Source: Sinimarinibacterium arenosum
Lineage (GTDB): Bacteria > Pseudomonadota > Gammaproteobacteria > Nevskiales > Nevskiaceae
DNA length: 64,000 nucleotides
Assembly: GCF_005047655.1 (NCBI RefSeq)
Contig: NZ_SUKF01000001.1
Location: 360,745-424,744 of the forward strand
Direction: 5' to 3'
The notes below the pieces were generated by a model. That model worked only from the letters and a program-made list of their open reading frames with translations. It had not been told where the DNA came from and made no database searches. Each line of letters starts with the position of its first letter. Position 1 is the first letter of the stretch. Position numbers and translations under genes: made by a program. Shown piece after piece: positions 1 to 8,908 of this stretch.

Positions 1-28
1 CGCATACACGCTGGAGCCGACGACGTCA

Positions 29-62
29 GCGGCGGCGGCCTGAGCCCAGGGCCCGCCGCCGC
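29..62. repeat. GC-rich inverted repeat, possible terminator
   Basis: A 10-bp perfect stem (29-38 pairs with 53-62) around a GC-rich loop lies just beyond the stop codon of the exported-protein gene on the minus strand. No U-tract follows on either strand, so it may only be a transcript-end hairpin. Nothing else is visible in the first 71 bases. Confidence 0.35.
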
Positions 63-71
63 TGGATTGAA

Positions 72-533
72 CTACTGATCCCGCATCGGACGGTCCGCAC
101 GTTTCGGCCGTTCCGGGAGGTCCGGGCGGTCCTGACGGCCATTGAAGCGCGGACCGACGCGTGGCACCCAGTCGGCGTCCAGTTCGGTGGCCTGATCCGG
201 GGTGATCATTCCCGACTGCAATGCCTTGGCCACCACATTCTTGCGCGCCTGTTCGTGGACTTCGCGCATTGCCGCGCGATCGAGCTTGAGCGATTCATAA
301 ATCGGTGTGGTACGCGGATCGCTGGTGTCCATCAGTTCGCTGAGCGCGGTGACGGATTGGCCGGTTTTCTGTGAAAGCGCCTCCAGCACGGCATTGCGCA
401 TGATTGCGCCTTCGAGAGAGGGTGGACGGTGGCGTTTGGCTGGCGCCGCGTCGTCAGCGGCAAGCGCGCAGGTCGCGGATCCGGCCAGCATCAATGCGGC
501 AACGAGGCCGAGTGAGCGTCTAACTGGGTACAT
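72..533 (-). CDS. Small exported protein of unknown function, divergent from a BaeSR-like pair
   Basis: A 153-residue protein with a clear signal peptide (positive start, hydrophobic core, cleavage near ALA-AD at about residue 26). The mature part is helical and charged and ends in a proline/arginine/aspartate-rich tail. I chose the ATG at 533 because GGAG sits 6 bases upstream; an ATG at 545 is also in frame. It resembles small periplasmic helical proteins in length and composition, but I do not recognise a family. It is divergently placed 153 bp from a sensor kinase and response regulator. By analogy with E. coli BaeSR and Spy it could be a target or accessory of that pair; this is inference only. 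Confidence 0.7.
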   Translation of the reverse strand: MYPVRRSLGLVAALMLAGSATCALAADDAAPAKRHRPPSLEGAIMRNAVLEALSQKTGQSVTALSELMDTSDPRTTPIYESLKLDRAAMREVHEQARKNVVAKALQSGMITPDQATELDADWVPRVGPRFNGRQDRPDLPERPKRADRPMRDQ

Positions 534-686
534 ATCATTCTCCATTCGGGGGGCAGCGCCAGCACCGTGTGGCGGCGTTGGACGACGTCAGCACGGTAAT
601 CCTGAATTGTGGGAAAACCGTGTAGAAATCGCGGAATCTGTCTGCACAGCCGCGCCCGGGGGGAGTCACGCCACTATCATGGACGC

Positions 687-2078
687 ATGCGCTCGCCCTT
701 GTTCTGGAAGCTGTTCGTTGTGCAGGTCTGTGCCGCCCTGCTGCTGGTCAGCGGGGCGCTGGCGATCCAGCGTGCGCACACAGCGCACAGCTTTTCCGAA
801 TATGTCGAGTTGCAGCAGCGCGCGCAGATGCGCGAACTTGCCGAACGCATTGCCGAGGGCGTTGCCAGCGGCGATACGCTGATCGCTGCCGCACGCGAGG
901 TGTTCCGTGAGGGGCGTCGCGCCGCGCGGCAACAACGCGATGCGAATGGGCCGCCGCCTCGCGCGGCGGCGCCGCCGGTGGGACCGCAGGGAAGGGCCCC
1001 ACTGCGCGTCGTGGATGGCGAGGGTCGCGCGATCATCGGCCAGGAGCGTCCATACCCTTCGCCTGGTGAGCCATTGCGCGAACCGATCGAGCTCGATGAC
1101 CGGACGATCGGCTACGTGGTGCACCCGCCGCTGCCGCAGAGCCCTGCCGGTGTCGACGATGCACGATTCTCGCAGCGGCAGACCCGTGCCGCGGTGCTGG
1201 TCGCGCTGGCGGCCGTCCCACTGGCGGCATTGTTTGCCGGCCTGATTACCGTGATGATCCTGCGTCCGATCCACACGCTGTCTGACGGCGTTTCGGCGCT
1301 GGCGCAGCGGCGCTTCACCACCCGCCTGCCGGTCAACAGCGGCGATGAACTGGGCCGGCTGGCGCAGGGGTTCAATCACCTGGCCGAGGCGCTCGAACGC
1401 TTCGATGCGCGTCAGCGCCAGTGGCTGGCCGACATTGCGCACGAACTGCGCACGCCGCTGGCGGTGTTACGCGGAGAGCTGGAAGCCGTGATCGATGGCG
1501 TGCGACCTGCCGACAATGCCAATGTCCGCTCACTGCACCAGGAATCGTTGCGCCTGACCGCTCTGGTCGAGGATCTGCACCTGTTGTCGAGCGCCGAGTC
1601 CGGGGGGCTGGCACTGCATCGTGAGCCAAACGACATCGCCGCGCTGGTGCGTGATACGGGACAGCGCTTTGCGGGCCGTTACGCTGATGCGGGTTACGTG
1701 CTGGAGATTGCAGTCGAGGATGACGACGCGCTGACTGCCGCTATCGATTTGCAGCGCATCGAGCAGGTGCTCGCAAATCTGCTGGAAAACGCGCTACGTC
1801 ACGCACAGCCGGGTCCGGTTGCCCTCCGCGCGTGTCGACGTGGATCCGGGATCGAAATCAGTGTCTGTGATGCCGGTCCCGGCGTGCCGGAGGCACTGCT
1901 GCCAAAGCTGTTCGATCGACTGTTCCGTGCCGACGTTGCGCGTGCGCGCGGGGGCAGTGGCCTCGGACTGGCGATCTGCCGTTCGATTGTCGAGGCCCAT
2001 GGCGGCAGTATCGAAGCCAGTCGCTCGGAGCTGGGAGGCCTGTGTGTGCGGATCATCTTGCCGGTGAATCCGGCATGA
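687..2078 (+). CDS. Sensor histidine kinase (BaeS-like)
   Basis: An inner-membrane sensor kinase of 463 residues. TM1 is at about 6-26, followed by a periplasmic segment with a proline/arginine-rich stretch, TM2 at about 168-190 and a HAMP region. The HisKA box has the phospho-acceptor His252 (DIAHELRTPL). The ATPase domain shows the N box (LANLLENALRHA), G1 (DAGPGVPE) and G2 (GGSGLGLAI). An in-frame ATG at 609 would add 26 non-hydrophobic residues before TM1, so the ATG at 687 is the better start. The stop overlaps the regulator start by 4 bases (ATGA), indicating translational coupling. Kinase-first order matches baeS-baeR. The signal is unknown; envelope stress is a reasonable guess from the family. 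Confidence 0.92.
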   Translation: MRSPLFWKLFVVQVCAALLLVSGALAIQRAHTAHSFSEYVELQQRAQMRELAERIAEGVASGDTLIAAAREVFREGRRAARQQRDANGPPPRAAAPPVGPQGRAPLRVVDGEGRAIIGQERPYPSPGEPLREPIELDDRTIGYVVHPPLPQSPAGVDDARFSQRQTRAAVLVALAAVPLAALFAGLITVMILRPIHTLSDGVSALAQRRFTTRLPVNSGDELGRLAQGFNHLAEALERFDARQRQWLADIAHELRTPLAVLRGELEAVIDGVRPADNANVRSLHQESLRLTALVEDLHLLSSAESGGLALHREPNDIAALVRDTGQRFAGRYADAGYVLEIAVEDDDALTAAIDLQRIEQVLANLLENALRHAQPGPVALRACRRGSGIEISVCDAGPGVPEALLPKLFDRLFRADVARARGGSGLGLAICRSIVEAHGGSIEASRSELGGLCVRIILPVNPA

Positions 2079-2785
2079 CCACGAGCGTGCTGATCGTCGA
2101 AGACGAGGAAAAGATTGCGCATCTGCTGCGCGACTATTTTCAGCACGCGGGGTTTCGCGTTGCGGTGCTGTATCGCGGTGACCAGGTCGAGGCGCAGGTA
2201 GCGCAGGATCCGCCCGATCTGGTGGTGCTCGATCTGCAGCTGCCGGGCAAGGATGGACTGGAGGTGTGTCGCGCATTGCGCGCGCGTGGTCCTGATCCCG
2301 CAATTCTGATGCTCACGGCACGGGTTGACGAAATCGACCGCCTGCTGGGACTGGAGCTGGGCGCCGATGACTATGTCTGCAAGCCCTTCAGTCCGCGCGA
2401 AATCGTGGCGCGGGCCAGGGCAATCCTGCGTCGAATCCGCTCGCACAGCGGTGCTGGGCGTTCGTATCTGCTGGTGGGATCGGTGCAGATGGATCTGCTC
2501 AGCCACACCGTGCAGATCAATGGCGTGGATCTGACGCTGACGCCGATTGAATTCGCGGTGCTGCAGGCGATGCTGGAACAACCGCGCCGCGTCTGGTCCC
2601 GGGCGCATCTGCTGGAGCGTGCCAAGGGTACGGACTTCGAGGGTTACGAGCGCAATATCGATGGGCATGTGAAGAACCTCCGGCGCAAGCTGCGTGAGCG
2701 CTTTGACGAACGGGATCCGATTCGCAGTGTCTATGGCGTCGGCTACGGTCTGGAAGCGGAAGTGCTCGGAGAGTCCGAAGGCTGA
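2075..2785 (+). CDS. OmpR/PhoB-family response regulator (BaeR-like)
   Basis: A 236-residue DNA-binding response regulator. The receiver domain (about 1-118) has the acidic pocket (VEDEE), the phosphorylation site Asp53 (VVLDLQLPGKDG) and the conserved Lys103 (CKPFSPRE). A winged-helix output domain follows (about 135-230), with LTPIEFAVLQ and a recognition segment near NIDGHVKNLRRKL typical of OmpR/PhoB. The ATG at 2075 overlaps the kinase stop, so the two form one operon. Likely targets are its own promoter region and the divergent exported protein, but I see no clear direct-repeat binding sites. Confidence 0.92.
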   Translation: MTTSVLIVEDEEKIAHLLRDYFQHAGFRVAVLYRGDQVEAQVAQDPPDLVVLDLQLPGKDGLEVCRALRARGPDPAILMLTARVDEIDRLLGLELGADDYVCKPFSPREIVARARAILRRIRSHSGAGRSYLLVGSVQMDLLSHTVQINGVDLTLTPIEFAVLQAMLEQPRRVWSRAHLLERAKGTDFEGYERNIDGHVKNLRRKLRERFDERDPIRSVYGVGYGLEAEVLGESEG

Positions 2786-2856
2786 GTCAGACAACGGTGC
2801 TTGCACGGCACGCAGGTGCCGGCGACGATGGAGCCGAATATGCCGGAGTCCCGAGA

Positions 2857-3258
2857 ATGCGCGTTGCCCAGCCGACCCGCGTGCGCGTTGTTGCCACATT
2901 CGATCTGATCGTGACCTTGCCAATGGCTGTGCCGGGGTTGGCAGATGTATATGTGGCGGGTCTGCTGTCAGGATTCGGCTGGTTCGGCGATCCGGCGGAA
3001 GGATTGCCGATGCCCCAGACGGCATCAATATTCATCGTGCTCGCCGGCATCCTGGCCGTATTGTGGAACGGGTGTCGGGCGGCCTATCCGGTGTTTGCGC
3101 CGATGGTTATTGGAGACATTGCCGGGCGCATTGCGGTGGCGGCAGCGTTCCTGTTCTTTTTGCTGTGCGCACAGGCACCGCTGGTGCTGGGCGCGTTCGT
3201 CGTGACCGAACTGGTGGGTGCCGTGATCGAGGCTTCGGCTTTGCGCAAAAATCGCTGA
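2857..3258 (+). CDS. Small multi-pass membrane protein, unknown
   Basis: About 133 residues with roughly four hydrophobic segments (near 11-30, 50-68, 70-85 and 90-120). It is alanine- and valine-rich, with a final basic ALRKNR. The ATG at 2857 has GGAG about 8 bases upstream; an in-frame start at 2797 would add 20 residues that look non-coding. It lies 71 bp after the response regulator on the same strand and may be co-transcribed. I do not recognise a family and assign no function. Confidence 0.55.
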   Translation: MRVAQPTRVRVVATFDLIVTLPMAVPGLADVYVAGLLSGFGWFGDPAEGLPMPQTASIFIVLAGILAVLWNGCRAAYPVFAPMVIGDIAGRIAVAAAFLFFLLCAQAPLVLGAFVVTELVGAVIEASALRKNR

Positions 3259-3339
3259 GCGTGTCGCGGGTCCGCTGGGGCAGCCTGCACCGCATCGGGA
3301 CTGGCGCTACACTCGCGCGCCCAGAACCGATGCATCTGC

Positions 3340-3969
3340 ATGAACCAGCCAGCGATTCCCGATGCCACGACCGTCCTGGGTCCAAGCGTGCCGCGCCGCG
3401 GAAATCGCTTCTCTCGCTGGCTGGGTCGCAGTCTGTTGCGGGTCCTCGGCTGGCGCGTGGTGGGGAATCCGCCGGACTGTCCGCGATTCATTGTCACCGC
3501 CGTGCCGCATACCTCCAACATGGACGGCATCCTGTTCCTGATTGCGACGTTCGCGATGGGTCTGGATCTGCACTGGGTCGGCAAGCACACGCTGTTTACC
3601 GGCCCTTGGGGTCCGATGCTGCGCTGGATGGGCGGGATCGGTATCGACCGCAGCAAGCCTGGCGGCATGGTGCAGCAGGTGGCCGAGCAGTTCGCTTCGG
3701 CGCCGGGGCTGGTTCTGGTGGTAGCCCCTGAAGGCACGCGCGGGCACAACGACCGCTGGAAGAGTGGCTTCTATCGCATGGCCGAAGCGGCCCGTGTGCC
3801 GATTGCGCTGGGGTTCATGGACTACGCGTCGCGTCGTGTCGGCTTTGGGCCGGCGATCGAGGTTAGCGGCGACCTGGATGCGGACCTGCAACGCATGGCG
3901 CAGTTCTACGGCCAGATGACGCCGCGCCATCCCGAACGGTTCACGTTGCCACGGTCGCCATCAAACTGA
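3340..3969 (+). CDS. PlsC-like phospholipid/glycerol acyltransferase
   Basis: A 209-residue member of the lysophospholipid acyltransferase superfamily, which moves an acyl group to a lyso-lipid at the inner membrane. The catalytic HX4D motif is His57-Asp62 (HTSNMD). Block II appears as GGIGIDRS near 98-105, and block III PEGTR is at 130-134. It is shorter than the usual PlsC (about 240), and I see no strong transmembrane helix. The true acceptor is unknown; related short proteins are often annotated simply as 1-acyl-sn-glycerol-3-phosphate acyltransferase family. It stands alone, with 81 bp before it and a convergent gene after it. Confidence 0.85.
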   Translation: MNQPAIPDATTVLGPSVPRRGNRFSRWLGRSLLRVLGWRVVGNPPDCPRFIVTAVPHTSNMDGILFLIATFAMGLDLHWVGKHTLFTGPWGPMLRWMGGIGIDRSKPGGMVQQVAEQFASAPGLVLVVAPEGTRGHNDRWKSGFYRMAEAARVPIALGFMDYASRRVGFGPAIEVSGDLDADLQRMAQFYGQMTPRHPERFTLPRSPSN

Positions 3970-4026
3970 ATTGAGTGGCAGGATGCCGCCGTTGTCGTTG
4001 TTCGATCTGCGGTAATTCACGCGCCG

Positions 4027-4494
4027 TCAGCGCTTGGACTTGAGCATGGTCCCGGTGCATTTGTCCGAGCCACAGCGGCACGCCCAGATCTTCTTCATCC
4101 GCGGTGTGTGGCGCTCCTCAAGCACGATCCCGTAGTCGTAGGTCAGCTCTTCACCGGCGCGGATGTCGCGTATCGCCTCAATGAATACGCGATCTTCGGC
4201 CGGATCACCGTCGTCGGATTCATACAGAACGGCTTCGCAGTTGGGTTCGCAGCTGTAGTTGATCCAGCGTGCGACATTGCCGTTGACGTTGCCGTCAATC
4301 ACATAGTGTTCGTTGAGCGTGAACAGGAACGTATGCCCACTGTCAGCGTCGCCGCCATAGCATTGGTCGACTTCGTCGTGGGAACGCAGGGCGCCGCGGT
4401 ATTGAATCAGTCGCTTGCCTTTGGGCAGGTCACGGGCGGCGAAGACGCCGTTACCGTGAATCGGGGAACGGCGTAGAACGATATTGCGAGACAT
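4027..4494 (-). CDS. Bacterial SET-domain protein (putative lysine methyltransferase)
   Basis: A 155-residue compact SET domain with a post-SET zinc motif. Visible motifs are the N-terminal SPIHGNGVFA (SAM-binding GxG region), WINYSCEPNC at 77-86 (counterpart of the NHSxxPN knot), ELTYDYG at 116-122 (catalytic tyrosine region) and the post-SET cysteines CRCGSDKC at 139-146. All cysteines needed for the post-SET zinc are present. Family members methylate protein lysines using SAM. The start is uncertain: ATGs at 4521 and 4548 are in frame without better ribosome sites. The substrate is unknown; a histone-H1-like protein lies about 7 kb away (11271-11624). Confidence 0.88.
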   Translation of the reverse strand: MSRNIVLRRSPIHGNGVFAARDLPKGKRLIQYRGALRSHDEVDQCYGGDADSGHTFLFTLNEHYVIDGNVNGNVARWINYSCEPNCEAVLYESDDGDPAEDRVFIEAIRDIRAGEELTYDYGIVLEERHTPRMKKIWACRCGSDKCTGTMLKSKR

Positions 4495-4630
4495 AGGGCG
4501 AATCGGTGGTGGTTCATGCATTATGCCACCGAGCAATCGACGTGCCATGTGGGATCGATTCAGATTCCAGTCAGCTCAGGCTGTCAGACTGGTGCACGCA
4601 CACTCTGATGCGCTACGAGGAACACTCACA

Positions 4631-5173
4631 ATGAAAAAAATATTCCCGACGCTGAGTCTGATTTCTGCCGGCTTGGCCGCAATGGTCTTTGCGCCGTTGG
4701 CTGCCGCGCACAGCTACAGCTATGTCGAAGGCGGTTATGTGTCGCGCGATACCCATGGCGTCAATGACGACGGCATTCGGCTGGGCGTCTCCGGCTCGGT
4801 CGCGCGCAACGTTGCACTGATCGGTGAATATGCCACGACCGGTGACTACGACCAGCTCAGTGCGGGTGCGATCTATCATCAGCCGATCGACAGGGCCCTC
4901 GACGTATTCGGCGGCGCTACCCTGGAACAGGCGGATAACGGACATGACGACGATACCGGCTTTGGTCTGCGTGCCGGTCTGCGCTGGTCGTTCGCGCAGC
5001 ATTTCGAGCTGAGCCCCGAGATCCGTCATACCAATCTGTTCGATAACAGCGATACCTCGCTGCGTCTGACCGGACTGTTCAATTTTGCCCCGAACTGGAA
5101 CGCCCAGGCGGCCCTGCAGTCCGGTGACGATGATCGCTTCGAGGCGGGCTTGCGCTACAACTTCGGGCGCTGA
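4631..5173 (+). CDS. Ax21-like outer-membrane beta-barrel protein
   Basis: A 180-residue exported protein with a signal peptide cleaved near AAA-HS (about residue 26). The mature part alternates polar and hydrophobic residues with glycine-rich strands (YVEGGYVSRD, FGLRAGLRWSF, FEAGLRYNFG). It ends in an aromatic-containing barrel terminus. The pattern and length match the Ax21/Omp1X-type barrels of Xanthomonadales and relatives. The SET gene is divergent, 136 bp away. The function of this family is unsettled; transport or sensing roles are not shown by the sequence. Confidence 0.75.
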   Translation: MKKIFPTLSLISAGLAAMVFAPLAAAHSYSYVEGGYVSRDTHGVNDDGIRLGVSGSVARNVALIGEYATTGDYDQLSAGAIYHQPIDRALDVFGGATLEQADNGHDDDTGFGLRAGLRWSFAQHFELSPEIRHTNLFDNSDTSLRLTGLFNFAPNWNAQAALQSGDDDRFEAGLRYNFGR

Positions 5174-5196
5174 TCCAGGGCGTCAATCCGGGGCGC

Positions 5197-5655
5197 TCAG
5201 AACAGTCCCAGCGCCAGCCCCGCAGCCAGCGTCTGACCGAGCTCGTGAGCCTCGGCCTCATGGTCTGAAGTAATGTCGCCGCGGCAGATCAATGCCGCGG
5301 CGACCTGACGCCAGCCATAGCCAGTGGCAATGCGCTCGATGGCCGAGACGGCGCCCCGGCCATCGTTCTCGCAGCTGATGAAGACCGCATACGGCAGGCC
5401 AATGGTCTTGCCTTCCGCTGGGTAATACGTCCGATCCATGAAGTCTTTCAGCGCGCCGGACATATAACCGAAATTTTCCGGTGTGCCGAGCAACAGGCCC
5501 TGCGCCCATAGCAGGTCGTCGAGCGTGGCTGCGCGGGCTTCGCGCACGCGCAGCTCCACATCGTCTGCCAGTTCGGCCACGCCCGTTGCCACCGCTTCCG
5601 CCAGACGCCGCGTTCTCCCGGTCTGGCTGTGAAAGATCAACAGCAGCTGCTTCAT
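5197..5655 (-). CDS. Flavodoxin-like protein
   Basis: A 152-residue flavodoxin-fold protein. The FMN phosphate loop is SQTGRTRRL near the N-terminus (residues 10-18), and the second flavin-contacting region is TPENFGYMSG near 58-67. It probably carries electrons or reduces quinones in the cytoplasm. Its ATG overlaps the stop of the upstream FAD oxidoreductase by 4 bases (5652-5655), so the two proteins are translationally coupled. This makes it a candidate redox partner of that enzyme. The gene is convergent with the Ax21-like barrel gene. Confidence 0.85.
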   Translation of the reverse strand: MKQLLLIFHSQTGRTRRLAEAVATGVAELADDVELRVREARAATLDDLLWAQGLLLGTPENFGYMSGALKDFMDRTYYPAEGKTIGLPYAVFISCENDGRGAVSAIERIATGYGWRQVAAALICRGDITSDHEAEAHELGQTLAAGLALGLF

Positions 5656-7301
5656 GCGGCCGGGATGGCGGTGTCCAGTTCACGGGCAATACGGCGTGCG
5701 CAGCGTTGTCCCGACAGCATGGCGCCGAGCACGCCGTGCCCGGCGCGAGTGCTCGCCCCGGTGAAGAACAATCCCGGCAGTGGACCGGTATACCCTGGAC
5801 GATGCTGGAAGAACTGCTGCGGTGTCGCGGCCAGGCCATAGCCGGTACCGTCGGTGGCGTGGGTATACCGCGTATGCGACAGCGGTGACGCCGATTCGCG
5901 GAACACCACCGCGGCGGCCGAACCCGGAAACAGGGCGTCAACGCGGGCGATCATGTCGTCCTCAATACGCGCCTTGAGTTCCTGGTAGCGCGGATTGCGC
6001 TTGTAGTCCCAGTCTGCGGCGCTGCCCTGATCCAGTCCCCAGTGTTCCGGTTTACCCGACAGCACCGTCATCGCCTCGACGTTGCTGATGCCCGGGGGAG
6101 CATGGTGCGTCGTGGTCGGGTCTTTCAGGGTCGCACTGGTGATGTAGGCGCCGCGCGGCACCATGTCGTGCGCGGTGTCGTAGAAGCTTTCGAAGTCGTA
6201 GCCATCGAACTGCCAGTAATTGGAGGTCTTCATGCCGCGTTCGCGCATATCGCGGCGGATGCCCAGGCAGGTCATGAAGATCGCCGCCGCCATTTCGAAA
6301 TTGCGGCTGCGCTGTTGCCATTCCGCGGGGACCGCTTCCGCGGGAAGCAGGCGCTCCAGGGTTTCGCGCAGGTCGGCATTGGACAGCACGGCGTTTGCGC
6401 GCAGCTCGTGGGTTACCCCCTGGTGGCTCATCGTGCGCACGCCGACGGTGCGGCCATCTTCGACCAAAATCTGCTCAACGCCGTGCCGCAGATGCACGCT
6501 GCCGCCGTGATCTTCGATGTACTGCGACAATCGGTCCGCAATCGTCTGGCCGCCGCCGTGAGGGTAGTAGGCGCCGCGGAAATAGTGGTTCGACAGTCCG
6601 GCGTGCAGCGCGGCGCTGACCTTGCTCGGCGGCAGTCCGTAGTCGCCGTTCTGTCCGGCCATGACTGCGCGGACCTGTGGATCGTTGCTGCACGAATCCA
6701 GCAGGTCCTGCAATGTGGCGTGCTGATACTTGCCGGCCAGACGGCCGCGCGTCATCGCATGCCAGGCGATGCCCCAGGACATGCGCCCCTTGTTGCGATC
6801 GACGCGATCGAGCAGGGCATCGACTTCACGCAGAAAGCGTACGTAACGGTCGATACCCCGCCGCTCTTTCGGGAACATGCTGACAAAACGTTCGCGAAAG
6901 GCATCGTGGCCGACCGGGATCGGAAACTGGAAATCGGGAAAGACCAGCGTATCGAAACCGTCGGCGTCCATCGGCACGTAGTCCAGCTGGATGCCCAGAC
7001 CGGCAAGAATGCCGGGAATCTTGCCGTCTGCGCCGCAGTCGCCGATGTAGTGCAGTCCGATGTCGAAGTTGTAGCGATTGCGCGGACCGCCGCGCGAGAA
7101 CTGTGTGCAACAGCCGCCGGCAACGTAGTGCTGATCGAACACCGCGACACGCACGCCAGCCTTGGCCAGATAGGCGCCCGCGGTCAGACCGCCCAGGCCT
7201 GCGCCGACAATGGCGACGTCTGCGCGGTCGGGGATCGGTGCCTTGACCCGGCGTTTGGTCATCCAGGTTGGATCGTAATCACTATGGTCCCGCAGCTGCA
7301 T
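5652..7301 (-). CDS. CrtI/retinol-saturase-like FAD-dependent oxidoreductase
   Basis: A 549-residue flavoprotein of the phytoene desaturase/carotenoid isomerase/retinol saturase group. The dinucleotide-binding motif is VAIVGAGLGGLTAGAYLAK near residues 28-46. The C-terminal FAD motif region appears as GLFFTGASTRAGHGVLGAM near the end. Such enzymes desaturate, saturate or isomerise polyenes or other isoprenoid or acyl chains; no carotenoid gene is nearby, so the substrate is open. I chose the ATG at 7301; 28 residues encoded upstream look non-coding. It is followed by an overlapping flavodoxin gene and is divergent from a wax-ester synthase. Confidence 0.82.
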   Translation of the reverse strand: MQLRDHSDYDPTWMTKRRVKAPIPDRADVAIVGAGLGGLTAGAYLAKAGVRVAVFDQHYVAGGCCTQFSRGGPRNRYNFDIGLHYIGDCGADGKIPGILAGLGIQLDYVPMDADGFDTLVFPDFQFPIPVGHDAFRERFVSMFPKERRGIDRYVRFLREVDALLDRVDRNKGRMSWGIAWHAMTRGRLAGKYQHATLQDLLDSCSNDPQVRAVMAGQNGDYGLPPSKVSAALHAGLSNHYFRGAYYPHGGGQTIADRLSQYIEDHGGSVHLRHGVEQILVEDGRTVGVRTMSHQGVTHELRANAVLSNADLRETLERLLPAEAVPAEWQQRSRNFEMAAAIFMTCLGIRRDMRERGMKTSNYWQFDGYDFESFYDTAHDMVPRGAYITSATLKDPTTTHHAPPGISNVEAMTVLSGKPEHWGLDQGSAADWDYKRNPRYQELKARIEDDMIARVDALFPGSAAAVVFRESASPLSHTRYTHATDGTGYGLAATPQQFFQHRPGYTGPLPGLFFTGASTRAGHGVLGAMLSGQRCARRIARELDTAIPAA

Positions 7302-7469
7302 TGTGGTTCTCCCCCATATTTGATGGCGGTCAGCATACCCGGCACTCAGGATTGCCGGCAGGGGCCTCGGGCGGACGGGTGGCACAGATGATCTGCGTCA
7401 TCGCCTATGGAGAGGCTGGCGCGTATCTATATGCTTGGTGCCGGAGGCGTCCGGAGGAGTTCAGACACA

Positions 7470-8858
7470 ATGACGAAAGACGTTCACGGCGAGCCCATGG
7501 CCGCTGTCGATCGCGCGTGGCTCGAAATGGACGAGCCGCACAATCCGATGGTGGTCAGCGCCATTCTGGAACTGGCGGACGTCGACGATATCGAGCAGCT
7601 CTCGCGGCGGCTGCTGGAAGGCTTGTTGCGCTACCGCCGATTTTCGCAGCGTGCTGATGACCATAAGACCGGCCTGTTCTGGCGCGACGATGGCCCGCTG
7701 ACCGTGGCCTATCACCTGCGGATCTACCACCTCAACGAAGACAGCCCCGAGCACGATCTGCGGCACGCGGTGGCCCGCGAGCTGGCGGCTGCGCTCGATC
7801 GCGCGATGCCGTTGTGGCGGATGACTTTCTTTGTGCGGAAGTCGGGACAGGTCACGGTCCTGTTCCGCGCGCATCATGCGGTTGCCGATGGCATAGCACT
7901 GATCCGGGTCCTGATGAGCTGTACCGACGACGCGCTGGCGCCGGCGGAGTCAACTGGCGGGGCGCGGCACCATGGCCCGCTGGCGCGCTTGATCGACGGA
8001 CTGGAGACGGTCAATCGGCAGCTCGAATCCGTGCAGCAATTGATTCGGGAGGATCTGCGGCATCCCGCGCAGATCGTGGATCAGCTGCGTACGAGCCGTG
8101 CAGTAATGGCCGCCGCCGGCCGGGTGCTGAGCCTGCCTGACGACAATCCGGCCTGCTTTCGGCGCCCGCTGAACGGGCAGCGGGCGGTTGCCTGGACGCG
8201 GGGCATCGAGTTCGCGCCGATCAAACGCTATGCGCGCCGGCACGCGATCAAGATCAACGATGTCTTCGTCAGTGCGCTGGCCGGCGCATTTACCCGCTAT
8301 CTGCGACGGACCCACGCCGACGCTGCGCAGTGGCACAACCTGCGGATCTCGGTTCCGGTCAATCTGCGCGGAGAGAATGACGGCGAACTGGGAAACCGGT
8401 TCGGACTGGTTCTGCTCGATCTTCCCCTGGGCGTGGAAGATCTGGACGAGCGCCTGCGTCTGGTGACCGAACGCGCGCAGGCGCTGAAGCATTCGCCTGA
8501 GGCGCGTGCAACCCTGATCGGGCTGGGTGCGGCCGGGCATATGCCGCTGGCGCTGGAGAAGCGTTTGGTGAACCTGCTGGCGGACAAGGCGGCAGCCGTC
8601 GTGTCAAATCTGCCGGGACCACAGCAGGAATTGCGCTTTGCCGGCTCGCGCTTGACCAGCGTGGTGTTCTGGCCGCCGCAGACCGGTCATATCGGCATTG
8701 GCGTCAGTCTGTTCAGCTACGCCGGCCATGTCAGCGTCGGCGTGTCGTCGGATATCGCGCTGATTCCCGATCCCGAGACGCTGATTGCGGATTTTGAACT
8801 GGAGCTGGCCGGCATGTTGCGCCCGCGCCGACGGCGCGCAGCCACGATGCGGCGCTGA
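7470..8858 (+). CDS. Wax ester synthase/diacylglycerol acyltransferase (WS/DGAT)
   Basis: A 462-residue bifunctional acyltransferase that esterifies fatty alcohols or diacylglycerol with acyl-CoA, giving storage wax or triacylglycerol. The catalytic HHxxxDG motif is HHAVADG, residues 135-141. Other family blocks are visible: PLWRMTF before it, RISVPVNLRG in the C-terminal half, and VSNLPGPQQELRFAG near the end. The ATG at 7470 has GGAGGAG about 9 bases upstream. The length is as usual for the family. A second paralogue lies at 47704-49119. The gene is divergent from the CrtI-like/flavodoxin pair and is followed by an alpha/beta hydrolase. Confidence 0.92.
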   Translation: MTKDVHGEPMAAVDRAWLEMDEPHNPMVVSAILELADVDDIEQLSRRLLEGLLRYRRFSQRADDHKTGLFWRDDGPLTVAYHLRIYHLNEDSPEHDLRHAVARELAAALDRAMPLWRMTFFVRKSGQVTVLFRAHHAVADGIALIRVLMSCTDDALAPAESTGGARHHGPLARLIDGLETVNRQLESVQQLIREDLRHPAQIVDQLRTSRAVMAAAGRVLSLPDDNPACFRRPLNGQRAVAWTRGIEFAPIKRYARRHAIKINDVFVSALAGAFTRYLRRTHADAAQWHNLRISVPVNLRGENDGELGNRFGLVLLDLPLGVEDLDERLRLVTERAQALKHSPEARATLIGLGAAGHMPLALEKRLVNLLADKAAAVVSNLPGPQQELRFAGSRLTSVVFWPPQTGHIGIGVSLFSYAGHVSVGVSSDIALIPDPETLIADFELELAGMLRPRRRRAATMRR

Positions 8859-8908
8859 ATCGTCATGACGGCGCGTGCCACAATGCCCGGATAACCACGA
8901 GGGCAGGC

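Noticed and set aside
6042-7391. Long open frame antisense to the CrtI-like oxidoreductase
   Set aside because: It lies wholly opposite a well-supported gene and its product has no recognisable domain; GC-rich codon bias opens such frames.
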